Positions 43,107 through 55,875 of a stretch of 64,000 bases of DNA are shown one piece after another. The DNA is from Pistacia vera (taxonomy: Eukaryota; Streptophyta; Magnoliopsida; Sapindales; Anacardiaceae), in NCBI RefSeq assembly GCF_008641045.1, contig NW_022196057.1, forward strand, positions 496,001 through 560,000, read 5' to 3'. Below the pieces are notes generated by a model. That model was given only the letters and a program-made list of their open reading frames with translations, had not been told where the DNA came from and made no database searches. Positions within the stretch are counted from its first letter, which is position 1. Each line of letters begins with the position of its first letter. Both the position numbers and the translations under genes were made by a program.

Positions 43107-46100
43107 TCTATCACCGATTTAAGGGTGACGAAAGAATAGGGCATTATTCACTAATGTAATTGTTAAATATTGCTACAACTGACCAATCAGGCCCATATCC
43201 AAAAATTGGAATGAATACATTAATACCACTTGTTTTCCTGCCTTGTATGGAATCCTATAGAAACTAAGCATATAGTACCTCCTCTTCTCTTGCTGCATAT
43301 GGAGCAGGTAGCAGATTGTGAATGTCTGTGAAAAGATCTTTACGACCAGCTGGTGCATCTGCAATAGGCGAATCTAAGACAGAGTCCGGAATTGCTACGA
43401 TGGTGTCTGCAAGGAAGGATTGGACTGTCTGCAACATTGAAAAACCAAATGAAAAAGGTCACAATTGAATCAAGTAACAAATGTAAATGTCCAGGGAAGC
43501 TTAAAATGGAAAAAAGCACAGATAAAGGACTTCAGAAATTTAAGCCACCAAGATATCATCAAGGCTGCCAACAGCCATTAGCTTTTACCATTTAATTCTC
43601 AAAAAAAAAAAAAAAAAACGTAGCATACAGACTACATGGGGATATTGCAATATTTTTGATTTAGAGTGAAAGATCAAATATAAACCCGATAAGGTTAATG
43701 AGCAAGGTATAATGTCTTGAATTACATAAATTCTGCATAAAATTGGACTAACTGAGATGGAGAGGCCAAAATCAAATAGATCATTTATTTTAGTAAGTAA
43801 CTTGCTTGGTGGTCAAAACCATCTAGATCCTTCATTTTGGTAAATATTTCCAGAGACAATGAGAACCTATTTTTCTTAACATTGAGCTAACTAAGCTAAG
43901 TGACATACAGTGCACTTCAGAAAAGCCGCATCAGCTTTTCGCTTCCACAGACCATTTCCAGGCTCCGACCGAAAAAGGTTGAGTAACGGCTGCAGCATAT
44001 CATGTAAAAGTTTGTTATCAAGTGAGCAAAAAGAAAATTTTGAATAAACACTTTAAAATTGAGACGGAAAAAGATGAAGAAGAAAGAAAGATAATATTGG
44101 TAAGGACTGTTCTCAAAACTGGACCTCATAACTCATAAGGTAACAGACACCAATTGACAAGGTTGTCAAACTGGGCCAATTTACAAGCAGTTATAAAGAG
44201 CCCAGATAAGTGGCTTCACATCTATGGGCTTGGTATTCCATGTGTTGACTACTAAGCCAAAATCTACGGAGAACTAACCCCTACAACAGGTAAAAAGTTT
44301 ATAATGCATGGCATGCTGAGATCAAATGCCCTTTTTAGTATTTAGACTCAGTTAAACCAACTTTGAATCCAAATTCTCATTAGGCATGGAGACAAGGAAG
44401 CCTTATTGCCACATCGTGAGAGGAATGGATCAGGTTAGGGTTTGATACGGAAGAGGCATATAATGCATCCTGCCAATTTAAACCAACAGTAGTGAACATA
44501 CTACGCATATTGTAAGTCGTCTCTCTCTCACGAGATGTAAGGCCAGATATAATATTAGGGAGCAGCAAACTGTTATGAATAATTTTTTTGTATATGTGAC
44601 AAAACAAAAACATGGAAATCCAGTGAAGCTGCTAATTATATCCTCACCTTCATCACATCCCGGACATTGGGTCTATTATTACCATATGTTCCAAGGATAG
44701 AATCCCCATAGACTTGATACTGTTCAAGGACCTAAAAAGTGAAAGCAAAACCACAAGATGAAGTCAATAGTTGACAGAGATTAAGCAGATGCATCCATTA
44801 AAAAGCGAAATCTAGTATTGAACCTGACGTCGTGTCAGACCACTGCTTGGTGCACCATAAATTGCAGTATCAACATGTCCCAAAGTGTGCCAAGGGCTGT
44901 TAAAATTTAAAATGGTTTTCAGCAGAAGGATAAACTAACATGAAGACGAGGGTCTTCATAAAATGTAAAAACATAACCTCCCAGGAGAAAAGCATTAAAG
45001 AGACAATAGAAATCCATGTTCTTCAGCTGGAAAACCATGTTCTCCTCCTCAGTAATTTGACACGTAAATAGGAAAAAAAAGAATGAAAAAGACCAGAGTT
45101 TAGAGTTTCTGTTGACATACTTATTAAATGCAGCACGTCCAACCATAACACAATGTGCACCTTCACTTCGTGCAGCATTTACCTGTGACTTGAAATCTTC
45201 ATAATTAGTAGGTGAATGAGGAATCATGAGGAGAATTCCGTAAATTAAGAGAAAANTCTATCACCGATATAAGGGTGACGAAAGAATAGGGCACTATTCA
45301 CTAATGTAATTGTTAAATATTGCTACAACTGACCAATCAGGCCCATATCCAAAAATTGGAATGAATACATTAATACCACTTGTTTTCCTGCCTTGTATGG
45401 AATCCTATAGAAACTAAGCATATAGTACCTCCTCTTCTCTTGCTGCATATGGAGCAGGTAGCAGATTGTGAATGTCTGTGAAAAGATCTTTACGACCAGC
45501 TGGTGCATCTGCAATAGGCGAATCTAAGACAGAGTCCGGAATTGCTACGATGGTGTCTGCAAGGAAGGATTGGACTGTCTGCAACATTGAAAAACCAAAT
45601 GAAAAAGGTCACAATTGAATCAAGTAACAAATGTAAATGTCCAGGGAAGCTTAAAATGGAAAAAAGCACAGATAAAGGACTTCAGAAATTTAAGCCACCA
45701 AGATATCATCAAGGCTGCCAACAGCCATTAGCTTTTACCATTTAATTCTCAAAAAAAAAAAAAAAAAACGTAGCATACAGACTACATGGGGATATTGCAA
45801 TATTTTTGATTTAGAGTGAAAGATCAAATATAAACCCGATAAGGTTAATGAGCAAGGTATAATGTCTTGAATTACATAAATTCTGCATAAAATTGGACTA
45901 ACTGAGATGGAGAGGCCAAAATCAAATAGATCATTTATTTTAGTAAGTAACTTGCTTGGTGGTCAAAACCATCTAGATCCTTCATTTTGGTAAATATTTC
46001 CAGAGACAATGAGAACCTATTTTTCTTAACATTGAGCTAACTAAGCTAAGTGACATACAGTGCACTTCAGAAAAGCCGCATCAGCTTTTCGCTTCCACAG

Positions 46101-47405
46101 ACCATTTCCAGGCTCCGACCGAAAAAGGTTGAGTAACGGCTGCAGCATATCATGTAAAAGTTTGTTATCAAGTGAGCAAAAAGAAAATTTTGAATAAACA
46201 CTTTAAAATTGAGACGGAAAAAGATGAAGAAGAAAGAAAGATAATATTGGTAAGGACTGTTCTCAAAACTGGACCTCATAACTCATAAGGTAACAGACAC
46301 CAATTGACAAGGTTGTCAAACTGGGCCAATTTACAAGCAGTTATAAAGAGCCCAGATAAGTGGCTTCACATCTATGGGCTTGGTATTCCATGTGTTGACT
46401 ACTAAGCCAAAATCTACGGAGAACTAACCCCTACAACAGGTAAAAAGTTTATAATGCATGGCATGCTGAGATCAAATGCCCTTTTTAGTATTTAGACTCA
46501 GTTAAACCAACTTTGAATCCAAATTCTCATTAGGCATGGAGACAAGGAAGCCTTATTGCCACATCGTGAGAGGAATGGATCAGGTTAGGGTTTGATACGG
46601 AAGAGGCATATAATGCATCCTGCCAATTTAAACCAACAGTAGTGAACATACTACGCATATTGTAAGTCGTCTCTCTCTCACGAGATGTAAGGCCAGATAT
46701 AATATTAGGGAGCAGCAAACTGTTATGAATAATTTTTTTGTATATGTGACAAAACAAAAACATGGAAATCCAGTGAAGCTGCTAATTATATCCTCACCTT
46801 CATCACATCCCGGACATTGGGTCTATTATTACCATATGTTCCAAGGATAGAATCCCCATAGACTTGATACTGTTCAAGGACCTAAAAAGTGAAAGCAAAA
46901 CCACAAGATGAAGTCAATAGTTGACAGAGATTAAGCAGATGCATCCATTAAAAAGCGAAATCTAGTATTGAACCTGACGTCGTGTCAGACCACTGCTTGG
47001 TGCACCATAAATTGCAGTATCAACATGTCCCAAAGTGTGCCAAGGGCTGTTAAAATTTAAAATGGTTTTCAGCAGAAGGATAAACTAACATGAAGACGAA
47101 GGTCTTCATAAAATGTAAAAACATAACCTCCCAGGACAAAAGCATTAAAGAGACAATAGAAATCCATGTTCTTCAGCTGGAAAACCATGTTCTCCTCCTC
47201 CGTAATTTGACACGTAAATAGGAAAAAAAATAATGAAAAAGACCAGAATTTAGAGTTTCTGTTGACATACTTATTAAATGCAGCACGTCCAACCATAACA
47301 CAATGTGCACCTTCACTTCGTGCAGCATTTACCTGTGACTTGAAATCTTCATAATTAGTAGGTGAACAAGGAATCATGAGGAGAATTCCGTAAATTAAGA
47401 GAAAA
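43107..47405. repeat. Near-identical direct repeat of 2149 bp split by a single N
   Basis: 43107-45255 and 45257-47405 are direct copies with constant offset 2150. The middle is identical wherever I compared it (the peptides read from 43173-44613 and 45323-46763 are the same). The few substitutions seen lie near the ends (about 43121, 43145 and 44940-45230 in the first copy). The N at 45256 lies exactly at the junction. An assembly overlap or concatenated alleles is likely. Confidence 0.9.
43264..45182 (-). pseudogene. Duplicate of the last five exons of the dihydrouridine synthase gene
   Basis: Exons 45182-45121, 44896-44824, 44731-44648, 43989-43909 and 43428-43264 correspond one to one with exons 8-12 of the complete gene. 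They have no copies of exons 1-7. All splice sites are intact. Its 3' flank continues naturally towards 42800, whereas the downstream side of the other copy runs into the N, so this copy may carry the true 3' end. Confidence 0.85.
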
Positions 47406-50400
47406 CAAAAAAAAAAAAAACAAAATCATACCATACCAAAAAGGAATAACAATCAACAATCAAAGAATCCCAAGAACTTACTGAAATGCCCACCCTTTCA
47501 TAGATGAGGAATGAAGTGAATTTGTTTTATACTATGTAAAGTGTGAAAAGAACCTCCTTGTGGAATGTTTAAAACTACTATAAAGGTTATGTTTATAAAA
47601 AAACAAAAAGGATAAATTTTGGGAGGATTATAAAACAATAACAGTAGTAAAGAATAGAATAAGTCAAAGCGGCTTTATAGAAAATAATTGTGATACTATT
47701 GAAATGCATGATGTCATCATAGGAAGATGTTATCACCCATGTGACACAAGAGGGTTGGATTCTATTTTAAATTTCTAAATCTAAATAGAATGTTTTGTAA
47801 TAAAAAGATGAAGAAATAGAGGTGAATACTTGAATAATCTCAGAAGATTAAGACCATTATGTAATAATATTGAAGTGTTTTGGAAGAGAGATAAAATTTG
47901 CCAACATTATGCACATTAACACATATTGGCATATGACAAGAGACAAAGAAATGATTTTTAACGCATTAAATGCAAGTTTTGGTAGCACCCAAAACAAGCA
48001 TTATTATAAGAGTGATTTTCAACATCTTAAAAGGTTTAAGTGAAGGGCTGAGAGCAGGAAGAAAAGAGAGAGAAGTGAAGAAGATTAAAGAGAAAAGGTG
48101 AGGAAATTTTAGATGTTTTAATAAGAAATATTTTCAACACCTTTTTTCTCTTTCTTTTCCTTCTTTCCTCCCTCTATCACTTCACTTAAAGCTCTTAAGA
48201 AGCTAAAAATCACTCTTATTAATATTATACACTTGATTTTCGTGCAACTAAAACTTGAATTTAATGCATTAAAAAAATCATCTCTTTGATTCCTGTCACA
48301 ACCATACGCAAGTCAATATTTAATTTGAACTATGTCGACCAATATCATCTTACTCCCAAAACCCTTCATTATTTAATGTCTCATTAGAATTAGATTAGAA
48401 TTAGGAGACTCTAATATAGTCTAAAGCGGGAGGTAAGAACATTTTTTATTACAAACAACCTATTTAGATTAAAACATATAAAAAACAACCACACTCTCTT
48501 ATGTCACATGTATGACAATCAAGATTATTTCTACACAACATTTTTTAGTTAACATTATTCTTCGTAAGTCTTATTCTTTTATAATCCTTCAAAATTTATT
48601 CTTTATTTACTACAATGATAACCTTCATAATTAAAAAAGTTCCAAAAGAAGACATCTTTCACTCCTTACATGAAAATGCAATGCAAGTTCACTCCATTAC
48701 CATCATTAAAAGTGAAAGTGCGAGCATTACACTTACTCATAACAAAGTCCTAAATCATAGAAAATGGCAAAACATATCAAATTTATCAATTCTATAACAT
48801 TTGAGATTATTGGAGTCAAGACTAACATTCTCTTGCACATGATTTTAGGATTCATAGGTCAAAAGAAAAGTGAGTTTGACAAAAGGTTCACCTCATCAAC
48901 TGTATTAATGCCTCCATTTAGTGTAAATGTCAAGTCTGGAAAGTCACGCAAGAGCGCATAATAGTACTCGTATCTACACCAAGTAAAATATTGTTAATAT
49001 TACACAAATAACAACATATCAACAATGATCTACCAGGAACTTAAATTATTTTAAGCTAGCAAAATGAAGAGAAGGAATTTTCCTCAGAAACCTTCTCCAA
49101 TAAATTCAACTAAAACTTAATAAATAGTAAGATAGTTAAGCACGTACTTCAGGGGGGGAATTGTTCGATTTTCAGCTGGGCTAATACCATTGAGCAGTGC
49201 CTTCCGTGAATGTATAATGAAATGTCTTGTCGGGGATAAAGAAGAAACCTTATAGATAAAATCACCTGAAAAGTGGGACAAGAGAGACTAGGTATAATAT
49301 TGCCACCTTAGCATAAGATCTACCACAGAAAAAAGAACACGGTACTTGATAAAACAATAGGCATATTCCTTCCCAAGACCAATAAGCAAGTCAGATTGAG
49401 ATTACAAATTAGCTACTTTTAAGAAGGTTTTAGTTAAAAAAATGAAGTTAAGCATTGATAATGTGTCATGTAACACATCTAGTAATTCCAAGGTTACCAA
49501 AAAAATCAAAGAAATAGCATTATTTAGAATCTCAACTGACCTCATTGTCATCATAAATAGTGGATCATGTTATAAAAGGAAATCAGTAAACATTTAAAAA
49601 ACATAATTAAAAAAAAAAGACACAGCAAAAACATAGGAAAGTGATTATTGTACAATAGTGAGCTATCCTCTTTGCAATCAGAACCTTAATCCAGGAACTT
49701 TTTGAGTTTAGCAGTAAGCCATTGGAAAATATCCAATGAAAAAGCCATGCAGGGTTAAGAACTGCGAATACTTGTCCTTGGGGTTTCTCAGAATCAAGTT
49801 GTTCCATGTATGAGTTTCTTACTCTAAAATGATGTAGGGTTCTTAAATGAAATACTAGTAGGGACAAGAAGTTGATGAAAGGACTTACATAGCTCATTAT
49901 ATGAATCATGATCATCAACACCAATTCGACATTTAACACTAACAGGGACATTTGTATTGGCAGCAATTACTGACATAGCCTCACCAACAAACTTTCCTTA
50001 TAAACACCAAATGATCATATAAGAGGAATTTCACAAAGAAAACATTATATATTTGCTTGAACATGATAATTTAGTCAGTTACCAAACCTTTGGATCAAGC
50101 ATAAGACGAACACCAAAACATCCATGCCCAGCTACTCTTGGACTAGGACACCCACAACTGGCAAGCAGGAAAAGACAAAGCCTCAGTTCAGTTAGAAAAA
50201 CAAAAAGGAAGCCAAAAGGAAAAGATAAAACAAATAGTACAAACTTGAAATTGATCTCATCATAGCCATATGCATTAGAAAGTTCAGTCGCTTTTGCTAT
50301 GTTCTCCAAATTACTCCCACCAATTTGAAGGACAATAGGATGTTGTTCTGGAGAAAATGCCAAAAATCTGTCCTGAGCTGCAGAAACAAAAAATATAAAT

Positions 50401-50923
50401 AATTAGAAATCAACACTACCAACAATAAAAGGCGCAAAATAGCTCATTAAACTAAGGAACAAAACCATTTGCTGATGAGGAAGACAAGTATTAAAGATCT
50501 TTCATGAACTTACCAAATTCCCCTTTTGATAGACAATTGTTTCAGCTGCAAGCATCTCTGTGTAGAGCCATGCATGCTTTGAAAGGAGACGGGCAAGAGT
50601 CCGATAATGATGATCTGTCCACTCCATCATCGGAGCAACACTGGAAATCAACGAATCAAAACACAATTCAGGTCCATAGGATCAAAATACTTACCAAACA
50701 GATAGGATATAGATACCTACCTAAACCAAGGAGGAAGATAGCGCCTGGCAACCATCTCGGCTTTTGCATGTAGTATATCTTTATTAGTACAAGAAGACAG
50801 GCGCCTTGAATTATTTTGATTCTTGTAACATAAATTTACTGATAATCTGCGATTTTGTTTTAGAATAACAGAATCAAATGGGGTAAATGAAGTAATCAAA
50901 GAATATCCTGCAAACTTCACCAT
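45414..50923 (-). CDS. tRNA-dihydrouridine synthase (DusA-like), 431 residues, 12 exons
   Basis: A flavoenzyme that reduces uridine to dihydrouridine in the D-loop of tRNA. Exons on the minus strand: 50923-50721, 50640-50514, 50372-50245, 50157-50088, 49991-49889, 49265-49148, 48973-48892, 47332-47271, 47046-46974, 46881-46798, 46139-46059 and 45578-45414; frame is kept throughout. Motifs: VAPMMEWTDHHYRTLAR (69-85), LQIGGSN, the catalytic NFNCGCPSPRVAGHG with active cysteine 156, VKCRIGVDD (195-203), FIIHSRKALLNG (226-237), LNGGI and MVGRAAFN (flavin phosphate binding). The N-terminal 65 residues may be an organelle targeting peptide. It belongs to the DusA type (tRNA positions 20/20a) by its overall match to bacterial DusA. 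Intron 7 (1.56 kb) contains a large inverted repeat. Exons 8-12 are also present as a duplicate beyond the N at 45256. Confidence 0.9.
47475..48745. mobile_element. Long inverted-repeat (fold-back) element in intron 7 of the dihydrouridine synthase gene
   Basis: The arms (about 47475-48105 and 48130-48745) align in reverse complement over most of their length by eye. Matching pairs include AATAAGAGTGATTTT (48004 and 48224 sides), AATGATTTTTAACGCATTAA against AATGATTTTTTTAATGCATT (reverse complement), CATGTGACACAAGAG against CATGTGACATAAGAG, CTAAATCTAAATAGA against TTAATCTAAATAGG, and ATAAATTTTGGGAGGATTAT against ATAAATTTTGAAGGATTAT. The loop near 48110-48130 is very short. There is no coding capacity. 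Target duplications were not resolved. Confidence 0.65.
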
Positions 50924-52139
50924 CTCTCAAATCACATAGCCTTCTCGTCTAGGTACCTATTCATTCAATAAAACTACATCACACATAAGTAAGTAGACAA
51001 AAAAGATTGATCTACTACTATGCACGGTCCATTTCGACAATGTCAGCACTCATTGCCACTCATTTACAATTCACTACATCTCTACCTATAAGGTTAAGGA
51101 GTCTGAAAGCACGAAAAAGAGACCTAAAATTTCATCACTTAACCATATCAAGTTCACACTAACATATAAGCTTGAAACTTCAGCACACAGTAAAAATTCC
51201 ATAACTTTGATAAGCATAAAAAAAATCATAAAATTAATTGAAAAGAAAAACCACTTAAATCCCAAATCATACAGGCCTTCGTAAACCTATAAACCTAAAT
51301 AAATTTATATAAAATAATAAGTAAATTCAAAATAATAATTATAAAAAAAAAAAATCAGCAGAAATGTACACGAATGAGATTTTGTATAAATTTTAACTCG
51401 TGCAAAACTATATTAATCAATATTTAAAACACAAACATAATGCCTCAGACGCATACATAAATGAATTTTTCGTATACGTAAATGAATATCAACAAGAGAA
51501 ATATTAGGGCTACTGGCAGAAGAATCACGCGGCAGGAACTGAAGCAGGAAATTCAGTTCTCAGACCTAGTTGAGGATGATAAAGCAGCTTTATTCGCGCA
51601 ATAAATTTTAATTGATACTTTGGGCTAAACTTTGGGCCGACATAAAACAAAATTGGGCTGGCTTTGGGCCGACTAGTTTTGTAATATTATATAGTAAAAT
51701 TGCGTAAATGTACCTAACTCTATTAATTCTCTGAAATCCTGAATTAACGATGGATAAATCCTCTATTAACCACTTTATAAGCAATTTTGGAAAATCGAAC
51801 TGAAAACCTTATTACCTCATAGTCTCTATAGCTCATCCGACACCAAAGGTGGTTATTTTTTTAATTAAACTCTTGTTAATTTTGATTTATCTTCAAATAA
51901 TGAATAATAAATAATGAGAATTAGATAGGATTTTTTTTATTGGTTGAAAAATATTTTTTTTATATGCAGTATACAAAAAAGGATTGATATTTTAAATGGT
52001 TGAGATTTAATACACTTAAAAATGAACCTAACTTATGGATAATTAAATGATTAATCCAATGACTCAAAAATTATGTTAAAATCTTAAAAAATAATATGGA
52101 CTCTTGACATGAACCTGTTGTTATAAGTACCCCTCCAAA
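50924..52139. other. Intergenic, upstream of the dihydrouridine synthase gene
   Basis: AT-rich. Contains the promoter of the minus-strand gene and about 0.5 kb of featureless DNA. No gene recognised. Confidence 0.3.
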
Positions 52140-53172
52140 GCAGGGCGATCCAGCCACTTTGAGGGTACCCTCAGATTTTTTTAAAAAAAAAAAAAAATAC
52201 TAAAATATAAGCCCACAAAAAAAATACCATTATATTATATTCCAAGGTCACCCTCATATTTAAAAAATGAAAACTATATACATATATCTACGCCTACAAA
52301 AAAACTACTATTATATATAATTATTCAAGCCCACATCATATAAAAATTTGAAACTTTTTTTACGGCTCCACCTGCTTTTTATGATTTTGTCCCCAAAAAT
52401 ACGGACTCTCTCTTTCTCTTTCTCATGTTATTCTCTTTTAAAATTTTTGAAGACTGAAATTGTTAAATTTTCACTACTTAAGGTGTCATAATTAGCTCCG
52501 CTTTCTGTTTTATAGATTTTAGGTATGTGTATTGTTCATTTCAATTTAGTTTATTTAAGGATTGAATCATTTTTTTTTTCTTTTTGAGGTTTTTTTATTC
52601 TAATTTGAGAGAAAAATACATGGACCTTGTGAGTTTATTTTGTGTTTTAAGAATAAATCTGCTTTCTCAAATTAAAACTTTAACTATATTTTAAATGACA
52701 TTATTTTTCACCCGTCACCAACCATTTTCTTACATTCCAAATATCACTATTTAGCTGCTCAAAATTATTAAAGAAATTTGAGTTACTATCTATGTCTATA
52801 CCAAGGAAATTCTCCTTTTTTTTAATTAATTCGTATTAAAAGTCAACACAATGTTGATTTGATTTAAGTTTTGGTTGATTTTAGCTTAGGTTAGGTCTGA
52901 TAAAAGTCATGAAAATTTATATTGTAATCTTTGGAAGCAAAAAATTAAAAGAAGGTTTACTCAACACATTTACTCAAAATTACGCTTCTCATAGATTTAT
53001 TCAAGTAGGAAATTATTGTATTATTACATTCTTTTCTCTGAGGTTCTTGATATAGTATTATTTTCTTCACTTAAGGTTTGGTGGTTTTTTAGAGTTTTTA
53101 TTAGTTGTTTGACAAACAATTGTGGAACAAAAGAGACCCTCCCTCGGCAAAAATCCTAGATCTACCACTATG
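52140..53172. mobile_element. Possible non-autonomous DNA transposon
   Basis: Left end GCAGGGCGATCCAGCCAC and right end, reverse-complemented, ATAGTGGTAGATCTAGGATT share the GATCCAG/GATCTAG pattern common at ends of short hAT-like elements, also seen at 10117. The interior is AT-rich and non-coding. No convincing target duplication was found. Confidence 0.3.
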
Positions 53173-53254
53173 ACTATAAGAATAATTTTTGGGTAAACCC
53201 AGTAATTTGTCTTTGGGTATAGCTAACTAGAGGGGCTAAAGGGCTTGCCATCCA

Positions 53255-53453
53255 ATTTTTTTTTTTTTTTTTTTTGAGACCGGGGGTGTTCAGACCAGCT
53301 TGTATACACATCAACTAATCCCTCGGGACTTGAAGTTGGCAGTCGAGAAAATCTCCTCATGGCCACCCCTATTAGTAACCCATGATTGAACTCAGAACCT
53401 CTTGAATAATACACTCAAGAGTCCTAGTTAACCACTAGGCTACCCAGTGGTGG
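53255..53453 (-). mobile_element. tRNA-derived SINE (Au-like) with target duplication
   Basis: On the minus strand: TAGCCTAGTGGTTAACTAGG (A box) near 53440, GAGTTCAATCATGGG (B box) near 53390, then a body ending CTGGTCTGAACACCCCCGG and an A tail (plus-strand T run 53256-53274). The direct flanks TAAAGGGCTTGCCATC (53237-53252) and TAAAGGTTTGCCATC (53455-53469) are a target duplication of about 15 bp. This is a RNA polymerase III-type retroposon mobilised by LINE enzymes. Confidence 0.75.
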
Positions 53454-53469
53454 TTAAAGGTTTGCCATC

Positions 53470-53925
53470 TTGATTTAGCCATAAAGGGAGAGGTAATTTC
53501 AACTTATTTTCTCTTATTTGGATTCAGATTCATCTCGTTATGTTTTTTATAATTTTAATATTTTATTTTCATCAAACAAATAAATATTTAAGATAAACAA
53601 AAGTTTCAATGATTATAAAAATGTAGAATTAGATTATTAAAATTTAAGACTAGGGTTTATGTAAGATTCGATTTTAAAAATTAAAATAAAGTATGAGTGT
53701 ATTTAGAAATTATAATGTTATTTCTACTTATTTAAATTTAAAGTTTGATTTGTCAAGACAAAAAATAAATTTTTATTATTTCTCGTAGTGTAAATATCAT
53801 GGGCTTGGGCCTCGGGGATTCTATTGAAGCTCGGCCGATCATTCCAACCGATGGGATCATTTCTGTGGTGGATAAATAACTAAACAAACTACCATCTTCA
53901 TTATCATCACTTTCACAGAGCTCCA
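53470..53925. other. Promoter region of the TAB2 homolog
   Basis: AT-rich, then a GC-richer leader from about 53800. No other gene. Confidence 0.35.
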
Positions 53926-55875
53926 ATGGCTACTTTAAGTCTCAACAATCCCGCAAGAACGAAGAGCACAACTCTCAACTCTCACAAACCCATCTCTAAG
54001 ATCACTTCCTTCACAAAACCAACGAAAGTCCTTTTCAATTTCTCGGCGAAAGCCCCGCCAAAACTTCACCATTTTCGACCAAACTCATCAGTGTCAGAGA
54101 GCTCAGTTTCAGTGCCAAAAGAAGCTGAAGTTGAAAGTGACGATTTTGAAGACGACCCAACTCAGGAACTGTGCTATCTTGATCCAGAAACTGATCCTGA
54201 GAGCATCACAGAATGGGAGCTGGACTTTTGTTCCAGGCCAATTCTCGATATCAGAGGAAAAAAATTATGGGAGCTTGTTGTGTGTGATGATTCACTTTCA
54301 CTTCAATATACAAAGTACTTTCCTAATAATTTGATTAATAGTATCACTTTAAAGGAGGCTATTGAGACCATAAGTGAGGAGCTTGGAGTTCCTATACCTG
54401 AGAAAATCCGCTTCTTCAGGTGAAATTTATGGTAATTTTTAGTATATACCAATATCAAAATGTGCTTAAATTTTGCGTTTGTTTTGTGTTTATATGTAGA
54501 ATTTTTCTTTTTATCATTGATGATTTTTTTTTTTTATTTTTTTTTTTTTTTGGGTGGTTTACAGGTCACAGATGCAAACTATAATAACAAAAGCATGTAA
54601 AGAGCTTAGTATTAAACCAATTGCAAGTAAAAGGGTGAGTGAATGGTTAATATTTTTGGAGAAGCATGGCATCAGATGAGAGTTTCGATTAAAATGAATT
54701 TAATGTTGAAATTTTTCAATGAAATCTTCAAGTTCTTTGTTATGTGTTGTTTTGTCTTCTTTTTTTTCAGTGTATATCACTACTTTTATGGTTGGATGAA
54801 CGCTATGAGACAGTATATACAAAACATCCTGGTTTTCAGAAAGGGTCTAAGCCACTTTTGGCATTGGACAATCCTTTCCCAATGGAACTTCCTGAGAACT
54901 TAGTTGGAGAGAAATGGGCATTTGTTCAGTTGCCTTTTTCAGGTACTAAAACTGATATTCACTGATACAAGAATAAGATTCATGTTCTTCAAACCAAATG
55001 GCATCTCACTTTTGTACTCATTTTTCATTAATAAACCTGCACAAACATTTTTGTGTTTGAAGTTAAAACTTTAAATGGGGGAATAGTGCGCAATAACAAC
55101 ATTTAACAAGTTAAATTTTCGGGTATCCGACTGAATCTAAGAGGGGTTATAACTTACTTCTCTATAAAATTTCCTAGCCTTTACTAACTTTACTTTCTGT
55201 TTGCAGCTGTCCGGGAGGAGGTCTCATCCTTAGAAACAAAATTCGTGTTTGGCGCAAGTCTAGATTTGGATTTACTGGGGATTGAAGTTGATGAGAAAAC
55301 TTTGATTCCAGGACTTGCTGTTGCAACTTCACGTGCAAAGCCATTAGCAGGTTTATTTACTTCTCCCTTTCATCTATGATCTATACATCAGCTAAGTGTT
55401 TCTTTTGTCAAGCTCTACTAAATACAATAGAACATAGCTGGGGTTCCTGCTTTAGTAGCAATGAGCTGTTACTCTAATGCTGAAAATTTTAATCAGCTTT
55501 CACTAATCACAACCTTTTATCCTAATATTGTAGACTACTTTTGAAATTTAGTTTCTGCATTTCATGAAAATATATTATAAAGGATGAAATGAAACCTTTA
55601 AATGTGCTATTGCAGCTTGGATGAATGGTCTGGAAGTCTGTTCAATCGAAGCTGACACTGCACGAGGCTCCTTGATTCTCTCTGTTGGAATTTCGACTTG
55701 TTATATTTATGCTAGTTATAAGAAAACCCCTGTTACGACAACTGAGGCTGAAGCTTGGGAAGCAGCAAAGAAAGCCTGTGGAGGTTTGCATTTCCTTGCC
55801 ATTCAAGAGGACTTAGACTCAGAAGACTGTGTTGGATTTTGGCTTTTACTAGACTTGCCACCTCCACCTGTATAA
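53926..55875 (+). CDS. TAB2 homolog, chloroplastic (ATAB2-like), 379 residues, five exons
   Basis: An A/U-rich RNA-binding chloroplast protein that promotes translation of photosystem reaction-centre mRNAs (psaB in algae; both photosystems in Arabidopsis). Exons: 53926-54419, 54565-54634, 54771-54942, 55207-55350 and 55616-55875, GT-AG and in frame. The first 60 or so residues (MATLSLNNPARTKSTT ... KPTKVLFNFSAK) form a chloroplast transit peptide. The mature part starts WELDFCSRPILDIRGKKLWEL, continues CDDSLSLQYTKYFPNN and KACKELSIKPIASKRC, and ends with ARGSLILSVGISTCYIYA, GGLHFLAIQEDLDSEDCVGFWLL, all typical of this family. Length is normal. No defects seen. Confidence 0.92.

Noticed and set aside
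43264..47332. True tandem duplication of the dihydrouridine synthase 3' half
   Set aside because: The copies meet exactly at an N and are virtually identical including introns, which points to assembly rather than evolution.
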